Program-made: the position numbers and the translations under genes
From: an uncultured Erythrobacter sp.
GTDB lineage: Bacteria; Pseudomonadota; Alphaproteobacteria; Sphingomonadales; Sphingomonadaceae
Reading direction: 5' to 3'
NCBI GenBank assembly: GCA_947503275.1
Contig: CANNCZ010000001.1
Span: 992,001-1,056,000, forward strand
Length of the DNA stretch: 64,000 nt
The notes under the pieces: model-generated
The model's input: the letters and a program-made list of their open reading frames with translations, nothing else
What the model was told of the DNA's origin: nothing
Database searches by the model: none
Shown here: positions 37,609-49,621 of the stretch, piece by piece
How the letters are laid out: every line of letters begins with the position of its first letter
Numbering within the stretch: the first letter of the stretch is position 1

Positions 37609-40600
37609 TTAGGTATAATAGTCCTGCAATGACCGGACTTCAAGCTGTGAGGGTTTTATCGCCGCAATTGCAGCCGCTGCGGCGCATGATGCAGCCGCCG
37701 TTGTGTAATACGGAACCTTCTTTTCAAGAGCCGTTGCGCGGATCGATTTGGAGTCCAAAAGCGACTGCCAACCTTCGGTCGAGTTAAAGATCAGTGCGAC
37801 CTCTCCATCGATGATCCGGTCGACGATGTGGGGCTGCCCTTCGGCGACCTTATTGACCCGTTCGACCGGCAAGCCTTGCTCTGCAAGATAGCTTTGCGTG
37901 CCCGATGTGGCTATGATCGTGAAACCGGCATCGATCAGGTTTTTGACCGCAGGGACGATCACCGACTTGTCCGAATTCTTGACCGACACGAACACGGTGC
38001 CCTCTCGCGGCAAAATCATGCCTGCGCCCAATTGCGATTTGAAGAAGGCCGCTTCGAAATTGCTGTCGATGCCCATAACCTCACCCGTTGATTTCATTTC
38101 GGGGGTCAGCACCGGGTCGGCGCCGGGGAAGCGGGCAAAAGGGAACACCGCCTCTTTGATCGCCATATAATCGAACTCGCGCTTAAACGGTTCGAATGTT
38201 GAGAGTTTCTCGCCTGCCATCACGCGCGCGGCGATCTTGGCCACAGGCTGTCCGATGGCTTTGGCGACGAAGGGAACGGTGCGGCTCGCACGCGGATTGA
38301 CTTCGATCAGATAGACCTCGCCATTTTTGACCGCGAACTGGACATTCATCAGCCCGCGCACACCCAAGGCCATGGCCAGCGCCTCTGCCTGACGCTCCAT
38401 CTCGGCGACAATTTCAGCGTCGAGTGAGTAGGCTGGCAATGTGCAGGCACTGTCACCGGAGTGAACGCCCGCCTCTTCGATATGCTGCATTACCCCAGCA
38501 ATTCGGACCTCGTCGCCATCGCAAAGTGCATCGACATCACACTCAATCGCATCGCGCAGATATTGATCGACCAGCACCGGACTGTCGCCTGACACATTCA
38601 CAGCGGTTTTGATGTAGTCGTCCAGCTGCGCTTCGGAATCGACAATCTCCATCGCCCGACCGCCCAACACGAATGATGGCCGCAGAAGAACGGGATATCC
38701 GATGCGTGCAGCTACAGCCGCAGCCTCATCGCGGGTGTATGCGATGCCATTGTCCGGCTGTTTCAGGCCAAGCTTATCGACCAACTTCGCAAACCGCTCA
38801 CGGTCCTCGGCGTGATCAATGGCATCGGGCGACGTGCCAAGGATAGGGATACCCGCATCCTCAAGCGCTTGGGCCAGCTTCAGCGGGGTCTGACCACCGA
38901 ACTGCACGATTACGCCGACCAATTCGCCCGATTGCTGTTCAACGCGCAAGATTTCGAGCACATCTTCAGCTGTCAGTGGTTCAAAATAGAGGCGGTCGGA
39001 TGTGTCGTAATCGGTCGAAACAGTCTCTGGATTGCAATTGACCATGATGGTTTCATAGGCCGGGCCATTCCACTCCTCACCAAGTGCAAAGCAGGCATGG
39101 ACACAGCAATAGTCAAACTCGATCCCCTGGCCGATCCGGTTGGGTCCGCCGCCGAGTATGACGATCTTCTTGCGCTCACTGGGCGCGGCTTCGCATTCCG
39201 CTTCACCAAAAGTCGGCGCTTCGTAGGTTGAGTACATGTAAGGCGTAATCGCCTCGAACTCGGCCGCGCAGCTGTCGATCCGTTTGAACACCGGCAACAC
39301 GCCAAGCTTCTGGCGCAGCGCCCGCACTTCCTCCTCGCTGGTGGCCCCGGCCATCGCTTGCAAGGCGTCATGCAACAGCCCAGAGCGCCGTGCCTGAGTC
39401 TCTGCCATCCCGCCTGCAACACCGACAGAACGCACCGCTAAGGTCGCCAATCGCTTGTCGGAAAAGCCCATCGATTTCAGTCGCCGCAAGCCCGCTGCGT
39501 CTTGGGGAAGACCTTCGGTGGAAACCTCACGCTCTGCATCAATGATCGCTTCAATTTGGCGCAGGAACCACGGGTCGTATCCGGTCACAGCCTGAATATC
39601 TTCAAGGGCCAGCCCTTCGCGAAACGCCTGTCCCACTTGCAGCAATCGGTCCGGTGTCCGGCGAGAGATCGCAGCGTTGATCACATCGCGCGACACACCT
39701 TCCAAGGCGGGCACGCGGTTAAATCCATCGAGGCCGGTCTCCAGCCCGCGCAATGCCTTTTGCATCGATTCTGCGAAATTGCGGCCAATCGCCATCACTT
39801 CGCCCACGGACTTCATCGCCGTGGAAAGCGCCGGTTGCGCGCCCTTGAATTTCTCAAAAGCAAAGCGCGGAATCTTGGTCACTAGATAGTCAATGGTCGG
39901 CTCAAAGCTCGCAGGTGTCGCTCCGGTGATCTCATTCGTAATCTCATCCAGAGTGTATCCCACAGCCAATTTCGCCGCGACGCGTGCAATGGGAAACCCG
40001 GTGGCTTTGGAGGCGAGAGCAGAGGAACGCGAGACGCGGGGGTTCATCTCAATCACGATCAAGCGGCCATCGGCAGGGTTCACAGCGAATTGAACATTTG
40101 AGCCGCCGGTCTCAACGCCAATCTCGCGCAGCACATTAATACTGGCGGTGCGCATGATCTGATATTCTTTATCAGTCAGTGTCAGCGCTGGGGCAACAGT
40201 GATCGAATCGCCGGTGTGTACGCCCATCGGATCGACATTTTCGATGGAGCAGATGATGATGCAATTGTCCGCGCGATCACGCACAACCTCCATCTCATAT
40301 TCTTTCCAGCCGAGCAGCGATTCCTCGATTAGAACTTCGGTAGTGGGAGAGGCATCGAGCCCCTCACGCACGATCTTTTCAAACTCCGCCTTGTTGTAGG
40401 CAATGCCGCCACCCGTGCCGCCAAGGGTGAAGCTGGGACGGATGATCGCGGGAAGGCCTGTGCGCTCCAACACTTCGCGCGCTTCATCGACTGTGTTTGC
40501 GACGCCCGAACGCGCGCTTTCCAGCCCGATGGAGTCCATTGCATCGCGGAAACGCTGGCGGTTCTCCGCCTTGTCAATCGCGTCTGCCTTCGCCCCGATC

Positions 40601-40944
40601 ATCTCGACGCCGTGTTTTTCCAGTGTGCCATCGGCATCCAATGCAAGCGCACAATTCAAGGCTGTCTGCCCGCCCATCGTCGGGAGCAACGCGTCTGGCT
40701 TTTCCTTGGCAATAATCTTGGCCACGATTTCCGGCGTGATCGGTTCGACATAGGTGCTGTCCGCGAAATCCGGATCAGTCATAATCGTCGCGGGGTTCGA
40801 ATTGACGAGAATGACGCGGTAGCCCTCCTCCTTCAACGCCTTGATCGCCTGCGTGCCCGAATAGTCGAACTCACACGCCTGACCGATAATGATCGGACCG
40901 GCGCCAATAACGAGGATGGAGGATATGTCGGTGCGTTTAGGCAT
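37609..40944 (-). CDS. carB: carbamoyl-phosphate synthase large subunit
   Basis: A 1111-residue synthetase that makes carbamoyl phosphate from bicarbonate, glutamine-derived ammonia and two ATP, feeding pyrimidines and arginine. Two tandem ATP-grasp halves are clear: the first with [22 protein letters not shown] and the second with [24 protein letters not shown]-terminal MGS-like regulatory domain ([22 protein letters not shown]) follows. It is the last gene of carA-(three small genes)-carB and starts 36 bases after the third of these. Confidence 0.98.
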   Translation of the reverse strand: MPKRTDISSILVIGAGPIIIGQACEFDYSGTQAIKALKEEGYRVILVNSNPATIMTDPDFADSTYVEPITPEIVAKIIAKEKPDALLPTMGGQTALNCALALDADGTLEKHGVEMIGAKADAIDKAENRQRFRDAMDSIGLESARSGVANTVDEAREVLERTGLPAIIRPSFTLGGTGGGIAYNKAEFEKIVREGLDASPTTEVLIEESLLGWKEYEMEVVRDRADNCIIICSIENVDPMGVHTGDSITVAPALTLTDKEYQIMRTASINVLREIGVETGGSNVQFAVNPADGRLIVIEMNPRVSRSSALASKATGFPIARVAAKLAVGYTLDEITNEITGATPASFEPTIDYLVTKIPRFAFEKFKGAQPALSTAMKSVGEVMAIGRNFAESMQKALRGLETGLDGFNRVPALEGVSRDVINAAISRRTPDRLLQVGQAFREGLALEDIQAVTGYDPWFLRQIEAIIDAEREVSTEGLPQDAAGLRRLKSMGFSDKRLATLAVRSVGVAGGMAETQARRSGLLHDALQAMAGATSEEEVRALRQKLGVLPVFKRIDSCAAEFEAITPYMYSTYEAPTFGEAECEAAPSERKKIVILGGGPNRIGQGIEFDYCCVHACFALGEEWNGPAYETIMVNCNPETVSTDYDTSDRLYFEPLTAEDVLEILRVEQQSGELVGVIVQFGGQTPLKLAQALEDAGIPILGTSPDAIDHAEDRERFAKLVDKLGLKQPDNGIAYTRDEAAAVAARIGYPVLLRPSFVLGGRAMEIVDSEAQLDDYIKTAVNVSGDSPVLVDQYLRDAIECDVDALCDGDEVRIAGVMQHIEEAGVHSGDSACTLPAYSLDAEIVAEMERQAEALAMALGVRGLMNVQFAVKNGEVYLIEVNPRASRTVPFVAKAIGQPVAKIAARVMAGEKLSTFEPFKREFDYMAIKEAVFPFARFPGADPVLTPEMKSTGEVMGIDSNFEAAFFKSQLGAGMILPREGTVFVSVKNSDKSVIVPAVKNLIDAGFTIIATSGTQSYLAEQGLPVERVNKVAEGQPHIVDRIIDGEVALIFNSTEGWQSLLDSKSIRATALEKKVPYYTTAAASCAAAAAIAAIKPSQLEVRSLQDYYT

Positions 40945-40980
40945 TCGGGCGGGAACCTTGGTGGGAGGAGAAGTGCAGGA

Positions 40981-41379
40981 TCATTGGCTCGCGCCTCTAT
41001 CCGTGAGGTAGAGGCCATTGGCTTCGGCAGAGCGGATGCAGGCGACTTGCGTATCGCTGAGCGCGTCATTGACGATCTTCAGGACAGAGACGCCGTCTGT
41101 GGCAACAATGTAGATGGTCGCGCCAAGTTCGCATGTGTCGACGATGGATTGCAGCACACGCTTTGGCTGACGGTAATACTCACCTGCGCCCGGCGTTCCG
41201 GGTATGCCTGCGCCAGAGTGGATGGTGATTTGGAACCGAGCGTTCCTCATCACATCCTCATCAGTTTGCGGGTCATAGTCAGCGATTGGCACGCTGGTCG
41301 GAGCGCCGTCGGTTGCGCAGGCCGTCGCGGGCGATGCGCACAAGACGAGAGCGAGGGAGCAGGAGAGAAATGAGTTCAT
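40981..41379 (-). CDS. hypothetical exported protein within carAB operon (third insert)
   Basis: A 132-residue protein with an N-terminal signal (MNSFLSCSLALVLCASPATA). A cysteine follows in TACATDG, which could be a weak lipobox or a free cysteine after signal-peptidase I cleavage. The mature part includes ARFQITIHSGAGIPGTPGAGE and two further cysteines. No family recognised. Its start overlaps the previous stop by four bases (ATGA), and it ends 36 bases before carB. A cytoplasmic enzyme operon carrying exported proteins is unexpected. Confidence 0.65.
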   Translation of the reverse strand: MNSFLSCSLALVLCASPATACATDGAPTSVPIADYDPQTDEDVMRNARFQITIHSGAGIPGTPGAGEYYRQPKRVLQSIVDTCELGATIYIVATDGVSVLKIVNDALSDTQVACIRSAEANGLYLTDRGASQ

Positions 41380-41918
41380 TCTGCAGCCTCCACACTTTCC
41401 TGCGCGCGTGCGGGCGCGGGAAGGTCCACTGAAACGTCAATCAGGCGCATTCCAGCCAATTGCCGTTCGCAGCCATTCGCGATGACTTGCTCCGTGTTCA
41501 TCCCCGGTCCTCGCACACGGTAAAGCGCAGGGTCCGTCGCCAAAAAGAACGCACCCTTCTCATCAACAGACTGAGTTTTGAAGCGGGTGACCGCGGTAGA
41601 CATTTCATTGGTAGACGCAATCAACCGCGCACCAGCCGTCTCATCACTGCCCGGTACTGTCAGCGTTTGCAGCCCCTCTAACCCCAGCTTGGTTATGTCG
41701 TAGGTGTAAGTCGGCACCAGCCGTCCCGCCCCAGCGTCAAGCTGCGCCTCAAGATCATCGCTTAGGGTGTTGGTGACACGCAGAATGCAGGTTTCGGCTG
41801 CCTCTACACCCTCCCGCGGGTCTTCGGGATATAGGAGGGAACACGCCGACAGAGACACGAGCGTCGCAATAACAATCGTGCCTCGGAGCAACAGAGACGG
41901 AGCCAGGCCGCGCATCAA
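41376..41918 (-). CDS. hypothetical lipoprotein within carAB operon (second insert)
   Basis: A 180-residue lipoprotein: the signal MMRGLAPSLLLRGTIVIATL ends in the lipobox LSAC at about residue 26. The mature part has ETCILRVTNTLSDDLEAQLDAG, VPTYTYDITKLGLEGL and a late cysteine in NGCERQLAG. Unknown family. It overlaps the genes on both sides by four bases (ATGA), so it is translationally coupled to its neighbours. Probably anchored in the outer or inner membrane facing the periplasm. Confidence 0.7.
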   Translation of the reverse strand: MMRGLAPSLLLRGTIVIATLVSLSACSLLYPEDPREGVEAAETCILRVTNTLSDDLEAQLDAGAGRLVPTYTYDITKLGLEGLQTLTVPGSDETAGARLIASTNEMSTAVTRFKTQSVDEKGAFFLATDPALYRVRGPGMNTEQVIANGCERQLAGMRLIDVSVDLPAPARAQESVEAAE

Positions 41919-42271
41919 AAGCCAAGCCCCGCAGCGCCCGCATCAGTTGTAAATTCCGCGCCCGTCCGATCCTGAAATTCGGCCAAGCACAGGATCACGC
42001 CGACCATCTCGCGCTCTGAACGCTGTCGGCCTAGCACCACTGTTTTCTCACCCTCGCTCTCGGCTTCATTGGTGACCGTGACCGGGACACCATCATCGGT
42101 GGTGAAGCTGGAAGTCCGGTTGCCCGTCGCCAAACTTGCATCGTCGAGGCCGCATTCCTCTTGCAGTTCTGCGAATTGCTCGTCGGTGATTGGGCCCGGC
42201 TCACCGCCAAATACGCCGCCCGAACATGCGGCAAGGCCCGCCAATGAAATCAGTGCGATGAGCGTCTTCAT
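41915..42271 (-). CDS. hypothetical lipoprotein within carAB operon (first insert)
   Basis: A 118-residue lipoprotein with a compact signal MKTLIALISLAGLAACSGG and lipobox LAAC (modified cysteine at residue 16). Two cysteines remain in the mature part (ECGLDD and ILCLAEF). Its ATG overlaps the carA stop by four bases, so the lipoprotein is coupled to a biosynthetic enzyme. No family recognised. Together with the next two genes it separates carA from carB by about 1.3 kb. Confidence 0.7.
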   Translation of the reverse strand: MKTLIALISLAGLAACSGGVFGGEPGPITDEQFAELQEECGLDDASLATGNRTSSFTTDDGVPVTVTNEAESEGEKTVVLGRQRSEREMVGVILCLAEFQDRTGAEFTTDAGAAGLGF

Positions 42272-43449
42272 ACCAGTCCTCCAACAAACTTCTCAAACAG
42301 GTAAAAGCTATCCTGCGGACCCGGTGATGCCTCGGGGTGATATTGTACACCAAATGCCCGCTTGCCCTTAACCGCAATCCCGCAATTGGAACCGTCGAAC
42401 AGGCTTACATGAGTTTGCTCAAGCGTGTCTGGCAATGTGTCGCCATCCACTGCAAAGCCGTGGTTCATGCTGGTGATCTCGACCAAGCCACTGGTGTCGC
42501 CCCAATGCTCACCAACACGCTGAACCGGGTGGTTTGCGCCTCGGTGACCTTGGTGCATCTTCACCGTTTTGGCACCTGCGGCGAGCGCCAGCATCTGGTG
42601 ACCCAAGCATATGCCGAACAAGGGCATGTCCGCGTCCAGCAACGCTTTGATCACTGGCACCGCATACTCCCCAGTCGCCGCCGGATCACCGGGGCCGTTG
42701 GAGAGAAAAACGCCATCGGGCCTTAGTGCCATGATCGTGTCGAAGTCGGTCTTTGCGGGGACTACGGTAACCTTGGCGCCCGCACGCACCAAATTTCGGA
42801 AGATGTTGTCCTTTGCGCCGTAGTCAATTGCCACCACATGCGGAGCACCATCGCCCGCGCCTCCGCCATAGCCGTGGCCGAGCTGCCAAAAGCCGCCTTC
42901 CCAGCTTTGCTGAGCCTCTCGGGTAACGCGCTTGGCGAGATCCATCCCTTCGAGCCCGGCCCACTCCTGAGCGCGTGCGACAAGTGCTGGCACGTCGAAC
43001 TTTCCATCTGGCGCATGGGCGATCACTGCATTGGGCGCGCCCGACATGCGGATGCGGCGGGTCAAAGCGCGAGTGTCCACACCCGACAGGCCGATCTTGT
43101 TGTGCCGCTCCATCCATGCCGTGAAGTTCTCCAGACTGCGGAAATTGGACGGCACCGTTACGTCTTCGCGAACGATGCAACCAACTGCGCCTTCGACCAC
43201 AGACTCAATATCTTCGTCGTTCGCGCCGACATTACCAATATGGGGGAATGTGAATGTTACGATTTGCGCAGCATAGGAAGGATCAGTCATCACCTCCTGA
43301 TAGCCGGTCATCGATGTGTTGAAGCACACTTCACCCACGGCCGATCCGGCATGACCAAAGCCCATGCCCCAGATCACCGTTCCATCGGCAAGAACACAGC
43401 AACCGGTCGCATCTTTGGGTTGCGCAGGGGTATTCGCGGATGGGGCCAT
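42268..43449 (-). CDS. carA: carbamoyl-phosphate synthase small (glutaminase) subunit
   Basis: A 393-residue glutamine amidotransferase subunit that supplies ammonia to CarB. The N-terminal CPSase domain shows SAVGEVCFNTSMTGYQEVMTDPSY. The C-terminal class I GATase domain has the nucleophile C281 in FGICLGHQMLALAAG and the HPEASPGP histidine-glutamate pair near the end. It is the first gene of a five-gene minus-strand operon and divergent from yqeY, with 149 bases between them. Confidence 0.97.
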   Translation of the reverse strand: MAPSANTPAQPKDATGCCVLADGTVIWGMGFGHAGSAVGEVCFNTSMTGYQEVMTDPSYAAQIVTFTFPHIGNVGANDEDIESVVEGAVGCIVREDVTVPSNFRSLENFTAWMERHNKIGLSGVDTRALTRRIRMSGAPNAVIAHAPDGKFDVPALVARAQEWAGLEGMDLAKRVTREAQQSWEGGFWQLGHGYGGGAGDGAPHVVAIDYGAKDNIFRNLVRAGAKVTVVPAKTDFDTIMALRPDGVFLSNGPGDPAATGEYAVPVIKALLDADMPLFGICLGHQMLALAAGAKTVKMHQGHRGANHPVQRVGEHWGDTSGLVEITSMNHGFAVDGDTLPDTLEQTHVSLFDGSNCGIAVKGKRAFGVQYHPEASPGPQDSFYLFEKFVGGLV

Positions 43450-43598
43450 GGGGGCGCTCCGTTTCGTTCAAATTTCCAGCAATGTCGCTAAGTCTCATCG
43501 GCTAGACAGACCCTGCCCCCGCGTCAACCTAGGCGAGGCGGTCTGTATGCGTTAGAGGACGCACCGATCCATTCCATCCACAGCAAAGTTCAAATCAC

Positions 43599-44051
43599 AT
43601 GATCAGAGACGATATCAAGGCCGCCACCATCACAGCGATGAAAGCCAAGGAAAAAGAGCGCACTGCGACGCTCCGCCAGATTTCGGCCAAGATCAAGGAC
43701 CGCGATATTGAAGAGCGCACATCGTCCAAGGAAATCGACGATGATGTTCTGGTCACCAGCGTATTGCAGAAAATGGCGAAGCAGCGCCGCGAATCGATCA
43801 CCATGTACCGCGATGGTGGGCGCGAGGAGTTGGCTGCGAAAGAAGAAGCCGAGCTTGCCGTAATCGATGAATTCCTACCGCAAATGATGAGCGAGGCAGA
43901 AACCGCCGCTGCAATCGCTGCGATCAAGGAAGAGACGGGAGCATCTGGCATGCAGGATATGGGCAAAGTCATGGGCGAATTGAAAGCGCGGCATGGAGCA
44001 GTGCTCGACGGCAAAATGGCCAGTGGACTGGTGAAAGCGGCACTGAGTTAA
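43599..44051 (+). CDS. yqeY: GatB/YqeY domain protein
   Basis: A 150-residue YqeY protein, related to the tail domain of the GatB amidotransferase subunit and possibly tRNA-binding. Family text: MIRDDIKAATITAMKAKEKERTATLR at the start, ESITMYRDGGREELAAKEEAELAVIDEFLPQMMSE in the middle, and ASGMQDMGKVMGELKARH at the end. It precedes dnaG and rpoD, a common alphaproteobacterial arrangement that replaces the rpsU of the enterobacterial operon. Confidence 0.93.
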   Translation: MIRDDIKAATITAMKAKEKERTATLRQISAKIKDRDIEERTSSKEIDDDVLVTSVLQKMAKQRRESITMYRDGGREELAAKEEAELAVIDEFLPQMMSEAETAAAIAAIKEETGASGMQDMGKVMGELKARHGAVLDGKMASGLVKAALS

Positions 44052-44134
44052 TTTTCGGCTTTCGCACAGGCTAGTCCACACACTCGTTTCGCAACAAGGT
44101 TGAACCGGAATGCGTTCGCGCGCATTTTACGACG

Positions 44135-45991
44135 ATGGCTATCACCCCGCAATGGAAGGACGAACTGCGCGCGCGTATCACGCTGTCGACGGTGATCCTT
44201 CGCACAGATAAGCTGACGCGTGCGGGGCGCGAATGGAAAGGGTGCTGTCCGTTCCATGACGAGAAGACGCCGAGCTTCTACGTCAATGATCAAAAGCAGT
44301 TCTACCATTGCTTTGGCTGCGGCGCGCATGGCGATGTCATCAGTTGGATGACGGAACAGCGCGGGCTATCCTTTATCGACGCAGTGAAGGAATTAGCGGC
44401 AGAGGCCGGGATGGAAGTTCCCGCCCCCGATCCGATTGCGGCGAAGAAAGCCGAGAAACGCGCTGAGTTGGTGGATGTCACCACTGAGGCTCAGGAATGG
44501 TTCGTCGACAATTTGCGCAGCGCCGACGGGCGCAGAGCGATGCAATATCTGACTGGGCGCGGATTAAAGCCGGAAATCTTGCGCGAGTTTGGCTTTGGCT
44601 ATGCCCCGCCGAGCAAGCAGGCCTTGAACCGCGCGCTGGCCCGATATGAGGATGCGATGCTGGTTGAGACCGGCATGCGGATCAAGACCGATGATGGCAC
44701 CACATATGACCGCTTTCGAGAGCGCATCATGTTGCCCATCCAGGATGCTCGCGGGCGCGTGATCGCTTTTGGTGGGCGGATTATGGATAAACGCGATGGT
44801 GTCGCGAAATATCTGAATTCACCCGACACGCCGCTGTTTGACAAAGGCCGCACGCTCTACAACCTCCACCGCGCCGCCCCGGCATCGCGTCAATCGGGCC
44901 GAGTTGTCGTGGTCGAAGGCTATATGGATGTGATCGCGCTGGCTCAGGCCGGATTTGATGATGCAGTCGCGCCGCTCGGCACTGCACTCACCGAAATGCA
45001 GTTAGAGATGCTGTGGCGCATGGTTGAACTGCCGGTGCTTTGCTTTGACGGAGACACGGCGGGTCGGCGTGCTGCCATGCGGGCGATCACGCGTGCGTTA
45101 CCGATGCTGGCGCCGATGCGCTCGCTCAATATTGTGCGGCTTCCCACCGGGCTCGATCCCGACGACCTTATCAAAGAGCACGGTCCGGGAGCGATGGAAA
45201 AACTCTTGGCTGAACCCAAAAGCCTGCTCGACACTTTGTGGGAATTTGAACGTGACGCCAAACCGCTCGCCAGCCCAGAGGCCAAAGCCGGATTGAAAGC
45301 GCGGTTGATGGAGCATGTCGATACGATTCAGGACAGCGATATCCGCGCGCTTTACCGCCGCGAATTGCTCGACCGGTTCTCCGCCTTTGCTTATCCGCCC
45401 CGCGCTCCCCGTGTGCAGCGTCCCATGACGAAAAGCGGGCCGTGGCGCGGATCAGCCCCTACCCCGCCAGGCTTGTCACAGGGCGCGCGCGATGTGCTCA
45501 GTCGCGCCATGTCGGGTGGTCAACGCGCAACATTTCTGTCGGCAGTAATCGCCGGATTGGTGCGTCATCCAGCAGAGATCGCACGCCATTCCGAAGCGCT
45601 CAGCCGCCTTGCCCAGCTCAACCCGAATGTCGCGCCTGAAATTGAATCGTTGATTGAACTGTCAGAAACGCTTGATTCGCAGCCCACAAACGCCATATCG
45701 CATAGGCAAGGCTATCCCGCCCCACCGGAAGACCAACGTTACGCCTTCCTCAGAGAAGGCACATCCCCCGGTGAAGCGCGCGAGGAATTGGCTGAAGCTG
45801 TGTCGTTGCTGGCCCAAAAACCAGCGCTCGAGACCGCTATGGCGGCGACGATCGCTCGTTTTGACGAAGATCCTGAGGGATCCTTTGCCGAACAGGCTCG
45901 CTTACGCGCACAGCTCACCGAAGTGGATGAACGTCTGAAAGCATTCGGGCGAAAGAAAGCCGGTCCGCCGGCTGATGACGAAGCTGCATGA
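44135..45991 (+). CDS. dnaG: DNA primase
   Basis: A 618-residue primase that lays RNA primers at the replication fork. The N-terminal CHC2 zinc-binding domain has C38, H41, C59 and C62. The TOPRIM catalytic domain has VVVVEGYMDVIAL near residue 260 and LCFDGDTAGRRAA near residue 310. The C-terminal helicase-interacting region from about residue 430 is divergent, as usual. It lies 83 bases after yqeY and 96 bases before rpoD. Confidence 0.97.
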   Translation: MAITPQWKDELRARITLSTVILRTDKLTRAGREWKGCCPFHDEKTPSFYVNDQKQFYHCFGCGAHGDVISWMTEQRGLSFIDAVKELAAEAGMEVPAPDPIAAKKAEKRAELVDVTTEAQEWFVDNLRSADGRRAMQYLTGRGLKPEILREFGFGYAPPSKQALNRALARYEDAMLVETGMRIKTDDGTTYDRFRERIMLPIQDARGRVIAFGGRIMDKRDGVAKYLNSPDTPLFDKGRTLYNLHRAAPASRQSGRVVVVEGYMDVIALAQAGFDDAVAPLGTALTEMQLEMLWRMVELPVLCFDGDTAGRRAAMRAITRALPMLAPMRSLNIVRLPTGLDPDDLIKEHGPGAMEKLLAEPKSLLDTLWEFERDAKPLASPEAKAGLKARLMEHVDTIQDSDIRALYRRELLDRFSAFAYPPRAPRVQRPMTKSGPWRGSAPTPPGLSQGARDVLSRAMSGGQRATFLSAVIAGLVRHPAEIARHSEALSRLAQLNPNVAPEIESLIELSETLDSQPTNAISHRQGYPAPPEDQRYAFLREGTSPGEAREELAEAVSLLAQKPALETAMAATIARFDEDPEGSFAEQARLRAQLTEVDERLKAFGRKKAGPPADDEAA

Positions 45992-46087
45992 TAGCAGCGC
46001 GACGGGATTAACATTGGTGGCTCTATCAAGGGCGCTGGACGCAGCGTTTGGATGAGAAAGTCACGAGAAACGGAACGACCGACAACC

Positions 46088-48115
<2,028 letters not shown>

Positions 48116-48121
48116 ACGCGG

Positions 48122-48529
48122 ATGGCGGATGAAGAGAAATCGGTGAGAGCAGGTGGTTCAAACGAATCCCTGCTCTCCAACCGACCTTTCGTGATTGGCC
48201 TGTTGTTTGCGGCGACAGTCGTTTTAGGTTTTACGAACATCGTGGGCGTCGTTCTTGCATATGTGTTTCGTGGGCGTGAGCATGAGGCTTGGGAAGCGAG
48301 CCACTTTCGCTATCTGATCGCAACGTTTTGGCTCGCCTTTGTCCCGTTAGTGATCGCCTATGTGAGCTTCATTTCGCTGTTCTTGCTCACAAACAACGCG
48401 ATTTGGGGGTTGCTAGTCTTTCCGGTGATCATCGCTGCCTTTGTCCATTCAATGGTGCGAACAATAATGTCCATGATGAAGTCAAACATTCGACAGCCGA
48501 TGCCCAATCCGAACAGTTGGACAATTTGA
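48122..48529 (+). CDS. DUF4870-like membrane protein, first flank of ParA-like gene
   Basis: A 135-residue protein with three or four hydrophobic segments (about residues 24-47, 66-88 and 92-112). LLSNRPFVIGLLFA is followed by IVGVVLAYVFRGREHEAWEASHFRYLIATFW; the W-E-x-S-H-x-x-Y-L-I-x-T-F-W pattern is typical of DUF4870-like proteins. The gene at 49187 encodes a clear paralogue. It starts six bases after the rpoD stop and is followed after 13 bases by the ParA-like gene. Function unknown. Confidence 0.75.
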   Translation: MADEEKSVRAGGSNESLLSNRPFVIGLLFAATVVLGFTNIVGVVLAYVFRGREHEAWEASHFRYLIATFWLAFVPLVIAYVSFISLFLLTNNAIWGLLVFPVIIAAFVHSMVRTIMSMMKSNIRQPMPNPNSWTI

Positions 48530-48542
48530 GAAAGCATCAGTG

Positions 48543-49190
48543 ATGGCCAAACCTGATCCCACCATCATCGCCATCGTCAGCCAAAAGGGCGGCTCGGGCA
48601 AAACCACGCTTGCCGTGAACCTTGCGACGCGCGCGGCTCAGGCTAAGCATGAAAGCTGTGTGATCGACACCGATCCGCAAGCGACCGCAGCCGCATGGAG
48701 CGATTGGCGGGGCGATTTCCTGCCTGTTGTTGTGACTGCGCCCCCGGCCCGGCTTGGTCGCACCATCGCCAGTGCGCAAAAGAATGGCGTCGATTTCATC
48801 GTGATCGACACCCCTCCCCATGCCGATGCCGCCGCGCGTGAAGCGATCAAGGCGGCGGATATCGTGCTGGTCCCAACCAAGCCGCGCGCATTCGATCTCG
48901 CCGCGCTGGAGCCTATTGCGGACCTTGTCAGCTTTGCGAAAACACCCGCTTTCGTGGTGCTTAACGCTGTGCCATCGGGCGCTACCAAACTGGCTGAGGA
49001 AGCGCGCAAAGCCGCGAGCGACATGGGCCTTGATATCTGCCCGATTGAATTGGGCGACCGCGCTGCCTTCCACCGGTCCAGTGCTAAAGGGGAAACGGCG
49101 GCAGAGATGGCTCCAGAGAGCAAAGCGGCCAACGAGATCGAAGCCTTGTGGAAATGGGTGAAGAAAACCGTCAAAAAGTCGAAGAAATGA
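48543..49190 (+). CDS. ParA-family P-loop ATPase
   Basis: A 215-residue deviant-Walker ATPase of the ParA/MinD superfamily. IAIVSQKGGSGKTTLAVNLA carries the signature lysine and the GKTT loop, DTDPQATAAAW is the switch I/A' region, and FIVIDTPPHADAAA is Walker B. No ParB or centromere-like repeat is nearby, and the gene sits between two paralogous membrane proteins. It is therefore more likely to position a membrane or cellular cargo than to segregate a plasmid (inference). Its stop overlaps the next ATG (ATGA). A GTG one codon upstream is an alternative start. Confidence 0.9.
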   Translation: MAKPDPTIIAIVSQKGGSGKTTLAVNLATRAAQAKHESCVIDTDPQATAAAWSDWRGDFLPVVVTAPPARLGRTIASAQKNGVDFIVIDTPPHADAAAREAIKAADIVLVPTKPRAFDLAALEPIADLVSFAKTPAFVVLNAVPSGATKLAEEARKAASDMGLDICPIELGDRAAFHRSSAKGETAAEMAPESKAANEIEALWKWVKKTVKKSKK

Positions 49191-49606
49191 GCGAAAAACC
49201 GCCATCTCGCGGTCGGCCAGCGGACCACTCTTGGGGCATAGGTGACCTGTTTTCTAACCGCCCCTTCATCATCAGTGCGCTCTACATATGCACCTATTTC
49301 ACCGGCATCTCATGTTTTGTCGGGGTGGTGCTGGCCTATGTCTTTGCAGATGCTCAGGCAGAGGATTGGGAACAGAGCCACTACACCTATCTCATTCGCA
49401 CTTTTTGGCTTCTCGTTGTGGGCTGTCTGTTATGTGTTGCTATTGGGCTTACGCTAACGGCGCTTGAATTTGAGGTTATCGGCCTTGCCCTTGGCTTGCT
49501 GAGCATGCTCGGATTGTTTGTTGTCACTGCTGTGCGAACGGTGTTCTCGATGCTGAATTCTGCACGCAAAAAGCCTATGCCTCGCCCGCGCACTTTCTGG
49601 ATTTAA
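49187..49606 (+). CDS. DUF4870-like membrane protein, second flank of ParA-like gene
   Basis: A 139-residue membrane protein paralogous to that at 48122. It shares DLFSNRPFIISALY, FVGVVLAYVFADAQAEDWEQSHYTYLIRTFW and a C-terminal RTVFSMLNSARKKPMP that matches RTIMSMMKSNIRQPMP. Three or four helices are predicted by eye. The start MSEKPPSRGRP at 49187 overlaps the ParA-like stop by four bases. The conserved cytosolic W-E-x-S-H loop in both copies is a candidate contact for the ATPase. Confidence 0.78.
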   Translation: MSEKPPSRGRPADHSWGIGDLFSNRPFIISALYICTYFTGISCFVGVVLAYVFADAQAEDWEQSHYTYLIRTFWLLVVGCLLCVAIGLTLTALEFEVIGLALGLLSMLGLFVVTAVRTVFSMLNSARKKPMPRPRTFWI

Positions 49607-49621
49607 GTGATTGACTTAAAA

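Noticed and set aside
48543..49190. Plasmid partition locus, suggested by a ParA-family gene
   Set aside because: No parB or iterons, and the gene sits behind rpoD between two membrane proteins.
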